Shown: positions 35,601 through 47,600 of the stretch, in pieces | How positions within the stretch are numbered: the first letter of the stretch is position 1 | Layout of the letters: each line of letters starts with the position of its first letter | Assembly (NCBI GenBank): GCA_016165875.1 | Contig: JABBOT010000009.1 | Coordinates: 19,234,783 to 19,298,782 of the forward strand | Reading direction: 5' to 3' | From: Acanthopleura granulata | Lineage: Eukaryota; Mollusca; Polyplacophora; Chitonida; Chitonidae | DNA: 64,000 bases | Notes under the pieces: generated by a model | What the model saw: the letters and a program-made list of their open reading frames with translations, nothing else | Database searches by the model: none | What the model was told of the DNA's origin: nothing | Made by a program: the position numbers and the translations under genes

Positions 35601-38600
35601 GAAGGGAGAGGTGAACAGATACCGAGCAAGGTGTGGACAGGTGAGGTCATCTCCAGGAGACAAAGTCTACTACTGGGTGTACTGGGTGAGGGAAGGGAGA
35701 GGTGAATAGATACCGGGCCAGGTGTGGACAGGTGAGGTCATCTCCAGGAGACGAAGTCTACTACTGGGTGTACTGGGTGAGGGAAGGGAGAGGTGAACAG
35801 ATACCGAGCCAGGTGTCGACAGGCGAGCTTATCTCCAGGAGACAAAGTCTACTACTGGGTGTACTGGGTGAGGGAAGGGAGAGGTGAACAGATACCGAGC
35901 AAGGTGTGGACAGGTGAGGTCATCTCCAGGAGACGAAGTCTACTACTGGGTGTACTGGGTGAGGGAAGGGAGAGGTGAACAGATACCGAGCCAGGTGTCG
36001 ACAGGCGAGCTTATCTCCAGGAGACAAAGTCTACTACTGGGTGTACTGGGTGAGGGAAGGGAGAGGTGAACAGATACCGAGCAAGGTGTGGACAGGTGAG
36101 GTCATCTCCAGGAGACAAAGTCTACTACTGGGTGTACTGGGTGAGGGAAGGGAGAGGTGAATAGATACCGGGCCAGGTGTGGACAGGTGAGGTCATCTCC
36201 AGGAGACGAAGTATACTACTGGGTGTACTGGGTGAGGGAAGGGAGAGGTGAACAGATACCGAGCCAGGTGTCGACAGGCGAGCTTATCTCCAGGAGACAA
36301 AGTCTACTACTGGGTGTACTGGGTGAGGGAAGGGAGAGGTGAATAGATACCGGGCCAGGTGTGGACAGGCAAGCTTTTGTCGCGAGGACAAAATAGGGTA
36401 ATGAATTTTTGAGACGAGGTGTTCAAATCTTTTTAAGTGTTTAAGTATTCAAGATAAAATGGAGGAAACAAATTAACAAGTTGATAAACTTTGCATCAGT
36501 ATTTGATTGCAAACTTTCGTTTTTTCATAGTTCCTTCTGCAGTCACCCAAAAGCCAAAAACTGTGACGTCATCGGGATCGGGATCTAACAAGATTCCGGA
36601 AGTAGTACACGTGAGCCAGTCAAATGCAGGTATGTGCTAAAAATAGCATAATTATGTGAAACTGTAAATCCCAACGGTTGGCTCGTATTAAGAATAAAGT
36701 TAATGTGTTACAAATAAAAGAAAATAATGGCAAAGTATTTTCAGTTAACAATACAATTTATGCTTCATTAATTCCTTAACCCTGCACTTGACTTAAGGCA
36801 GTAGGAAGCAGAGGACGACGTGAAAGATAACATTGGAAGGTATAGAGAAAGGACAAGAATAGACAATGTTCGGAGAACTAATAACCGGAAATTGTAGCAT
36901 GCTAAACATGCCATAAAAGATAACATTTCGACACGTCCACATAACACGTAAGTTGTGAGTGTCAAGACCTAAGAAGGTCGCCGGAAAGTGGATTTCTGTA
37001 TTAACTGCTAGGTTGTTTTTCCCTCCATGCCTGTGCAAATAAAGGCTGGAATTTGAGAGTGAAGCCGCAATCGCCCGGATGTCCGTGGTCTCGAATGCGT
37101 GTAAGCTGTTCACATTCAGTTTAGACTTACGAAGCCTGATAACCAATGGAACAGTTGTGCTCTACTTTCCTGTTTGCTGTAGCCTCATTTAGCCCCTCTG
37201 ATTCTGATCCTGGCACAGCCACGCACTGCACCTCTTACCCCTGCGTCATCTTCCGAGACGACTTTGACACCTTGAACCTGAGCACCTGGCAACACGAGAT
37301 CACTGCGGGAGGCGGCGGGGTAAGTTGATATAGCGAACACAAGATCACTGGGGGAGGTAGCGGGGTAAATTAATGTAGGCAACACGAAATCACTGCGGGA
37401 GGTGGCGGGGTAAGTTAGCGTAGCGAACATGAGATCACTGCGAGGGGCGGCGGGGATAGTTCATTTTTACTGATGAAGTTGATATAGGCAACATAAGATA
37501 ACTGTAACAGGCGACGGAGTTAGGCAACCTGAGATTACTGCATTGGCTACGAGTAAGTTAATTCATGCAACGCGTGATTATTCCGGGATATGGCGAAAAA
37601 AGTTTTTATATGCAATTTGATCAATGTATGCAATTTGATCGGTTGTGTATTTATCGTTCCTCAGATTTACCCCAATTTGTGTATTTACAGCTCCCCCAGT
37701 TTAACTCCAATTTGAATTTTTGTGGTTTCTTGTTCCCTATGCTAGTCTGTGCCTGATACCCTATTGATACAGCCTTCATACATGTTCGGTTTTCATTTAT
37801 ACTTATGTGTGAGTGTCGAATTTACATGAAATCCCGGATTATAGTTTCGTTTTATGACAGTCCTCACTCCGCATCATTTCTCCACACGTATATTGTTTTT
37901 TCTTCCGACCAATGCTTAACTGGATGCGTGGCTTTATACGGTCTTGTCAGTATTACAGTTTTTAAATTTCTCTAATTTATAGCTCTGTGTGTGTCATCTG
38001 TATATGAAATCGCCGCTAGCTCCTCGTCATTGCAATCCTTTTCTTGCCTACAGAACTGGGAGTTCGAGTATTACACAAACAACAGAAGCAACAGTTATGT
38101 GCGCGATGGGATGCTCTTCATAAAACCCGTGAGTCCCGTTATATTTATTTATTATATTATATTATTATTATTGTAGTTATGTATGTATGTAGGTAGGTAG
38201 GTAGGTATATAGGTATGTATGTAGGTATGTATGTATCGCCATACTTAAGAATTATACACTTGCGCGAGAGGTTAGTACTCTAGGTGGAGGAATCCCGGTG
38301 TGCCTGGGTTAGGCCTAAACCAACAAGCTTTGGCAAGTTACTGTCGAACTTTCCCTCGGGTCACGCACAGATATGCACACTGATTTGGTTGAAGGCAAGT
38401 TGTCATCCATGAACTTTACGCTGTGCCAACGGTCACACGAGAGCCAGAGACCGCTTACTGTCACCAAGGACCTCACGTGCAGTGAGAGCGAGGTAACCAA
38501 TGAGTTCCCAGTGAGTTCTGAATCCTAACATCCTGTCCCAGTATTTGAAGGACAAGCATGTTTGACCACTAGACGACCGCACACTCATTCCCGGCCAGAA

Positions 38601-41600
38601 AAATGTCATAAAATATCAGTGTAATACACATTGTAAGCATCAATGGTACCGGGTTTGCCAGTAACCTGCAGATGGTCAGCCGGCTTTCCCCCCACCTTAA
38701 AGCTGGCCTCCATCGTATAAGTGAAATATTCTTGAGCACGGCGTAAAACGCCAATCGAATAAGTAAACAAATAAGTCAATGATACCTTATCAACATATCT
38801 GAAGCACAAGTGGAAACAAATATTGAGAGGTTGTATGCTGCGGTATGGTGAACAGAAATCATCGCAAGATAGTCTCATAGGCTTTTTGTTATCAAACACT
38901 TTGTAAATAAATATATGATATGTAAAGTGTAATTTTTACTTTGAACGTTTACGGATGCAGTTTACTGTATACCAGTAGCAGTCCATACATGAGACAACCG
39001 CCTCAGTTGTTTGCGACATATTACTTGTGCTTCTCCCAGTGGTATTACGGGATCGAATCAGTCTCTTGTTGGGATCAGGAGGTTAAGAAGTCAGTAGGTT
39101 AGTAGGTCAGAATGAGGTCAAGAGGGCAAGATATTGGGAGGTCAGAAGGTCAAGAGGCTATAGAAAGTTCACCATATTCCTGGTGAAGGGCGATATGGTA
39201 CACTCCTGGTCATCTAACTTTCTACAGCCATAAAAATGAATAATTCTTCAAATAAATTCATAAGTAAATAAACTTTGCTTCCCCAGACTCTGACGGCCGA
39301 CAAGTTTGGAGAGGCTTTCCTATCATCCGGAACGCTTAGTCTTTGGGGTAAGCTTCCGCTGTTCATCTGTATTGTAACTTCTCTTGCTGCCATATTTCAG
39401 ATGCAGTGTTTATACTACTCTTTACATTTTCCTTTATTCGTACGCAGAGTGAGAAATAGAATGATATATGAAACGGGAGCAAAAGAATCGTCAATTACAA
39501 CCACTACCTAGATAAATCTATAAATGAATCTACAAACAATTGATTCTTTCATCAAGGTAGCTGTACGAATAACCAGTTTTACGGCTGTGAAAGACGAGGT
39601 ACAGCCGAGCACTACATCAACCCGATTCAATCGGCGCGCCTGCGTACCAAGTACAGCTTCAGCTTCCGGTACGGCAGACTAGAGGCCGAGGCCAAGATGC
39701 CGACCGGGGATTGGATATGGCCTGGTGAGTGTTTGTTGTAAAAATGAGGACAGTTACAAAGCCCACAAGGTATGTATTTTTAAACTTTCGGCGCATGGAC
39801 CCTTATGAGCTGTCAGTCAAGAAGGCGCATCTGACCAATCATAAGCAGTATTGTTGCAAATAGATCAACCGGGTAACCCACACATTGGTTACAAATGCTC
39901 AGTTTTTCTGGGTGTGACATGAAGTCACAACTGCTTTCACCGGGAATGTAATGAAAAATAACGTTGTCACCTGAGAAGGGGTGAAGGGTGGGACATCGGA
40001 TGCGGTAGATCTATCCATTTTGAGATTCCCGTTCTCATTATCCATGGGGCCTTAATTCATGACGATAACCGATCGACGGGGCTGGCGTGGCCGTTTGCGC
40101 AGTCTTAGTTGTAGACCACTAGTCTTTCACCAATATAGTGTGTCTATCGGTACGTCAACATATGGGTAAGTTCACCAGTAACTTGCCAAAAGTCTGTGGT
40201 TTGCTCTGGACACTATAAAATTCCTAATACTACACCCGTAAAATTGACCGACCGCCGCGATCGTATAAGGAGAAATTTTTGAGTGTGGCATTAAAATAGA
40301 AATGAAATAGCTAAATAAAAGGAAAAGGTATGATACGGCGAGAAATCTGACCCTTGTGGGTACCATGAATTGATTATGAATAAAAATATCCTACATTATC
40401 TTTTCCTTTAAAATATTATATAATATATGAGTTTATATGATTTTGTAAAAAAAAAAAGTATAAATTTTGGAATCAGCAAAAATGCTATAGTCAACAAAAA
40501 ATGCCCCATTGTTCAATTTGATCAAATTCGTGAAGTTTTGGACCTATTCAAGCTCCGATTTAGGCATGAAGGAAGCGGAGCCCCAGAACAAAATTGCACA
40601 GGACTGGTATTTCAGTGAGCTTGAGCTTCATGCAAGATATCTTTTTGGAGCACCACTTCCTTTATGGTTAAAACAATAACTTTGTCTTTTGATTTGCACC
40701 ACCTATCTTTACCTTAGTGTGTGCCGAATAAATGTCGCTGTATTTATATTTATTTGTTGAGTTAAGGGTAGTGGTTAGCGAATCAAGGTTTGGACTAGGG
40801 GATTGGGGGTTCGAGCCTGTGTTGTCATTTCCATGAAAATGTGTTTTTATTTTAAATACAATTTTTGTAATAATATTACATAATTAAAGATTTTAAAGAT
40901 TAAACGGTTGATGAAAATACTCATCGATCTTACATGTAGCACATGTTTCACCTTGGTAGCTTGGTCTAGCTGACCTTGTAGTGCGGACTGTATGATCGCC
41001 ATTATGACACTGCACACTAAACCTGGAGTTGTTGAGATGCAAACATATGCAAGCGTTTGAAACTGTATGTTACGATTTCTACAAGGTTGATAGTTTCTAC
41101 TACCGAAAATCATCGGTATAGCGGTATATTAAATGTTGAAAACGAAAGAAGTCTATATGTGGCCTTCTGTTCGGATAACTCGAATGCCGGTGACCCACTT
41201 TGCGGTTTGAGGTTAACAGGACTGCGATTGCGATTGCGATTGGAAGTCATCACAGACAAATTTATACCCCCATCATACCTGTTAGATATGAAGATATGAA
41301 GGATGGACAATGGATCATGCGTCTGAGATAGACATTTTATTCTGCACACGGCCAGACACAAGGAAATGTGACGTCATGCAAATCACGTGACAGGCTTGCC
41401 ATAGATCATTGAATATACAAGTACAGTGCACTGACTGACATTAAACATTACAACCTGCAAACACAACACCACCAATCTAGTTCTCACCACGTTCTTGAAA
41501 ATGCTGCTATAAACCCGGCTTAAACTGTGTGAGAACGGCGTGGACGTTGTAGCAACTTTTTAAGGTCTTTATACGAAATTCATTGACGGGCTCGGACAGG

Positions 41601-44600
41601 AAGGGTGTTCCAGGACTTCGAGCCTACTTAAAGTTTTCTGGCGATTGTCCCGTTGTGCCTTTACATAGACTTCGGAAGGTGTCGTGACCCGGGGGAAGTC
41701 GGGGTGGAGAGCAGATCGACTGTCACTGTCAAATGTGGGAGAGGGTCCCGCCGTCTAAGCCCCGGAAGCCCCGCTCGGCCCGATGCCTGGATACGCATTC
41801 TGATCAATATTAAGCCACTTTGGTGAAGAGCTGAAAATGTCTTGCATTGTTGATCAATTTTTAGCTGGTTCCTTTATGATAACCTGCTCAAACTTTTGAC
41901 TGTCAAGTATCATGCTATGTTAGCAGATATATATTCTGAAATATTGACTCATATTGGTTGTGGTAGTATGATACATAACAATTATAAATGTCAGAATATC
42001 TCTTTATCTTAAGTTCTATCATTAGACTATCATTAGAAATAATTTATGTGGATGGGAGGAGAAATATTCTTGTACACTGATCACAGATATGAACTCTGAA
42101 TGCAGAGAAAAAAAACGCCATGATAATTTAAATAGATAAACATCATCGCGATTTTAAGGCTACTGGATGCTGTAATACTTGGGGTTTAACGTCAACAATA
42201 TTTCAGTTATATGACGGCGAAGATTCATTTGTAAGTCTATCTATATACTGCACCGTTCTTTTGTTAAGTACTGCCTAAACTACAGAAATTGTTGAATACA
42301 CCCAGGCCATTATACTCATAACGGGTGACCAGTCATTGATATTTCCCCACAACGATGAGCGAGGAAGCAGTAACTTCCACGTTCTTTGGTCTTGGTTCTT
42401 ACAGTGATTGCATACGGATCACTGTAGCCTCTCACCAGTGAGGTCACGGGCTCGAATTCGGTTCACGCCGTCAGTTCGGTTCACGCTCATGCAATGGGCA
42501 GCCGCAACATAAATGACACAGTCACCTGGCTGGTCAGATAACTTTCCTTGGCGGAATATTTATTCGGTCAATTACTTTCAAAGACGGGTTAATTAGTTAG
42601 TGCACTAGACCTTCGAATGATAGGTCTAATATTTGTTCATCATTTAGCCCCGTCTTCCTGGATCTACTCCTCTTTGGAGGCATACTGGTTGAAAATGGTC
42701 AGAAATGTCGTTGACTTGATGTGCTGATGTCTACGCGGATAAGGATTGGCAACAACGCGCAGGATATTTACAGCAGTTAGGTCAGGACGCGGTTGTAATC
42801 ACGTTCCTCATGCACTGGGGACGAGGTGAGGACGCTGTGAAAACGGGTTGAACTCCCTGGGAAAGAGGTGGTCGAGTTAAGAACTAGTTATAGCGGGCTT
42901 GGACATATTTGGAACTTGGCAAAACTACTGCAGAACGGGTTTAAACTGATTGCGGACGGGTTTAGACTGCTTGGAACGTTGTCCGTATGATGTTAACGGG
43001 CAATTGTATCCGATCTGAACGATACCAGCGTACTACACACCGGATAAAGACGAGATGGACGTATTGAGGACTGTTTATGAGCGAACTAGCAGCGTGTGTT
43101 AGACATTATTTGTCCAAAGTTACACGTTCTACCCTGACCACAGCCCGTTTTACGATTTATTTTAGGACGGGGCAGGACGTCTTGAGAACTACTTTGGTGT
43201 GTCAATAGCCTGATTTCTATCTGGTCATGGGTACTTTCAGCGCCTCATCATAAATCGTCCTTTGCTGATCATGTATTAGATAAGTGAAAGCTGTAAACGT
43301 GTTAACACAAAATACTGTCTAGGGACTGGGGATATTGCGTGGCGAATGAGTGCTGAAAACGTTTTAGCACAAAACACTGTCTGGGGATTTGGGATATGGC
43401 CTGACGGTTGAGAGCTATAAACGTGTTAACATAATATACTGTCTGAGGGTTGGGGATATGCTCTGTTGAGTGATGTAAACGTGTAAGCACAAAATACTGT
43501 GTGAGGATTGGGGATATTCTACTGGTGAGTGAGTGCTGTAAGCACTGTAACTCATATCACTTAAAGGAAGATAGACATGCCTTTGTGAAAGAGTTTGCAT
43601 ACTAAAAAATCTAACCCAAATCGTCGGAAGACAGGAAAATCTTGTAATGAATACGTTGGTCTCTATTTCAGCTATTTGGATGTTGCCAACGGACAATGCT
43701 TATGGCGACTGGCCCGCGTCTGGAGAAATCGACTTGGTGGAGAGCAGAGGTATAACCAGGCTAGAAGATTTCTCGTCATAAACGCATTACAAAATTCTAA
43801 CTGTCCTTTTATAAACCAACCAATCAAAAATGTCATGTAGTTTGCAAGCGTTAAGAAAATCAGTAGGCTATATTTCTAAAGGCAAAAGAGCGGAAGCCGA
43901 TGTCAACAGTTTTGTGCAAATTAAGAATTTAACCGATTACAATAGTTAGATACACATATGCTTGCATCCTAGAGTTTAGATGAAAACATGTGGAACGGCA
44001 TCTTGTCGAACGGCATCTTGACAGCTATCTTGTGAAACCGTGAAATAAATCATCATGTATATTTCTATTTCTATCACTTTAGAACTTTCAGAGAATATAA
44101 CTAAAACAAGCTATTGGGATGATCAACCGTACATGTTCACTGTTCACTGCTATATCTGTTATGAACACAATTATCTACCCGGTTCGTCATGCACTGCCAT
44201 TTTGATTTGTAACATTTTATCGTATGATTTACATGGATTTATAGGTTGTTTTCTTTTTCTTGTTTTTGTTTGTTTTTTTCTTTCTTTTTTGTTTGTCAGA
44301 ATGCATCGTTAAGAACAGATAACACCATATCATATGTCTACTAAAGCAAATTACAAATTACGAAAGCAAGACCGACAAACTTGCAGCTACCGGTATACAA
44401 ACTTCGAAAAACATCGAAATACATGTATGTTTTCACCGCGGTAAATTGGTTTTCTCTGCAGTATAAACGTTTTGTTGGGGATGGAAAGGTTTTCTCTGCG
44501 ATGAAAAATGTTTTTTCCGCGGTGAAAACGTTTTCTCTGCGGTACAGCGGTCTACTCCATGTACATGTAATAAAGGTTTTCTTTGAGGTGTAAATAGTAT

Positions 44601-47600
44601 TTTTCACAATTTAAAGATTTACTCCGGGGATTGATGGTTTGCTCCGCGATTAAAAGATTTAAAACCCACGAATCGTTGATAAGTATACCATTAAAAATGG
44701 CAAATATTTTGAATGGTGCTGAGTGGCCACCACAATTGACAAGTGAACACATTTAGTTCACAAGTAAGCCCACTTACATTAACAACCAAAATTTGTGTTA
44801 TACACGTATTGTTTTTGACCGTTTTGACACACAGGTAACTTACAGCTGAGAGACGTTTCGGGTAAATCCCTCGGCGTGGACACGATGGCCTCTACACTCC
44901 ATTTCGGTCCATTCTGGCCTCTTGACCCCTACACCAAGGCCCATGTGGAAAAGTAAGCTCATGGCAGAAAAAATAGTCAATTGGCCTTTTCCAGGTTGAG
45001 CGGGGCTACTATATGTAATGTTTTAAACTGCTTTGGGGGCCTCTGCGGCCAAGGGGTCAACGAGCTAGCGCTGTACAATAAGTTGGGAGCCTCTCACTAA
45101 CACGACCAATGGGGTCGCTGTGAGTTCAAGCCTAGCTCTTGCTGGCTTCCTGTGTGGTCGTACATAGAAATATCTGCCAGCCATGTGCAGATGGTAGTGG
45201 GTTTATCTCGGGCTGTGTTCGACTTCCTGACATCATATTGCTAGCGGCCGTGGTATATAAGAAAAATATTGTTTAGTATGTGGCAAAATACAAATGAAAT
45301 AAATAAGCAACTAAATTATCATATGGCTAAAGCGCTGTTGACGTGCGACGTCTTTTCTCAGCTTGTATAGAGAAAGAATTTTAAATAGCGAAAATACTAG
45401 ACCTACATCTAAAAGTAGGCACAAAACATTCATGCTAAGAAGCTTTCAGCATAACAGTTTATATGACAGCCCGCGCACAAAACGTGCCATGCAGGAGACG
45501 CTTGTTCTGTCTCCCTTTCGTACGGTAAATGTACTCCAAGTCATCTGTGGAAGAGCCGAGGAAGCGCGAGGCGGCCATCTTGAATCACCCTCTCAAGTCC
45601 ACCACATGACGAGTAATACATGTGTTTATTACATTTTCTGACAAATATCACCGATCCACATGAATGAAACTCTCAACATGGGTGGGTGACACTCTGCTCT
45701 GGTTCAAGGGCGAAAACAGCTCCTCGTTCTTAATTTATCTTAAACATGTATATTTTTTCCCTGTCAGGCGTGAGAGCCGTAAAGTAAAATCAGTAAAGCC
45801 TGAAGGGATGTCTTATTAAGCAACTATAAGCGAGTACCAATGAGTAATTCAGGCTCTAGAATGTTATTATACACATACCTTACGCAGGTAAATGTAATCA
45901 GGGTAATCTACTGCGTCAGATCACGTTTTTGCGAGCGCGCAATATGAGCCGTTGTAAAGTATGTACCGGTGGCATGTTTTCTTGCATGTGCACTCGAAAG
46001 AAATGCGGGTATACAATAGAAAACAACTACCATCATGAATTCTCGTGTGTACAAAAGAAAACAAGATGTCCGCTAATCTCTTGGGCTCGCGAAAACAACG
46101 CACGCAAGTATGCAACGTTCGCATATGCACGTGCTAAAACGCGCGCGAAAGGTACATACTTGCACGAAATTTGGCAGGTTCCCGGTTTTTTTCGCGTTTC
46201 ACCGTTCGCGTAGTACAGTATGGCAACCTTGAATGGTTCATGAAGGCCTACAGCAGTCGTTCACGACTCTCCATGGCAACACATGGCGTTGTGAACGCCA
46301 TAATATGCTTTAATTGTGTTTTAATTTTCTTTATTAGAACTCTCCCCAGCGGAACGTTTGGCGACAATTTTCACAAGTACGCCGTAGAATGGGACGAAAA
46401 CTCTATACGGTAAGAACCCCACTTGCATGATGATACCCATAACTAGGAGGTTAACGCTGGCTGAATCAGAACCGCAACTGGGACCGATTCCATAAAACAA
46501 TTCTGTGCTTCAGTCAACCGTTTAAAACTTAACCAGTAAAACTAAACATTCTAGAGATTTTAAGATGAAGGCATATTCAGAAACAGTCAGTATCAAATAA
46601 TCCATAAAAGTGAGTTTAAAGGTTTTGATTTAAGTCAAAAATTGCTTTGTGGAATCGGCACCAGTGCCCTTAATATGAGAATGTGCGAATGACTTACAAA
46701 GGGAGATAAATCCCGTGTAAAAACCTTACCACGTTTGTATAAATAAGTCGAACATTTTAATCATGCATGACAATGTATATATATATGCTTAGGTTTTGCG
46801 TCATACAGTACTTAACATTTTTCAGTCATAGTCTCAGGCAAGGAGCTTTTAATGTGTCTTCTTGTGGCAGAGTGAGTCCATGCCGCCATTGTCGGCTCAT
46901 AATTACATAATAAATACAAAAACGACTTGCCATACTCAAAGCCCTGAGTGACCAGATCGTCACATTCACTTTGGTCACTTCTGTCCGGGCCATCGAGCAT
47001 GAACCATGGTACAACATAACAGTATTCTGTGAATCTGCGCAATCTAGGTTCTACCTGGACAATCAACTGATCAAGACCATCGATCCCGGTCCTCGAGGGT
47101 TCTGGGGGCTGGGCGAGTTCCCTCAAGTCGACAACCCGTGGAAGGGACGAGGCAAAATGGCGCCCTTTGACCAGAAGGTTAGCGTGAATGTTCTCGCTAT
47201 TCTTCTGTACACATTCTCAGTGTTCACATTAATATACAACAAGAGTAAACAATGGTGAACACAAGCGATAGTCATACACCTTCATCAGTTATCCTTGGTT
47301 GTTAAACGCTGGTAAACCTCCGGACATCACTGGATGATGGTACCGGTACCGTATAACTGTCCAATGCCGCGAGTTCAGTCGTGTTGATCTCACATCTCGG
47401 AGATATTTCATTTGGGATTGCATTAAAACATGTCATTATCTAGCCCCAGGTGGGTATTTCTACTTCTCTATTTATGCTTAACTGACGTAAAAGCATAATA
47501 GCAAATACCTGAATTTCCGATACAGTTAAAGCTGTAATGTTAAATACGAGTAAGTACCGGTGGCATGGTGACCATGGAAACAGACAATGGAAACAAATAA

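Noticed and set aside
34523..36342. A string of 61-residue open frames with almost the same sequence, looking like a small gene family
   Set aside because: Each spans two 91-bp units read out of frame from exon 3; they end at repeated stops and have no separate promoter.
45929..46213. 94-codon Cys/Lys/Arg-rich open frame in intron 10 of the glucan-binding gene
   Set aside because: No domain, no splice support and high content of short CG-rich words. Overlaps a minus-strand frame of similar length. Likely chance.
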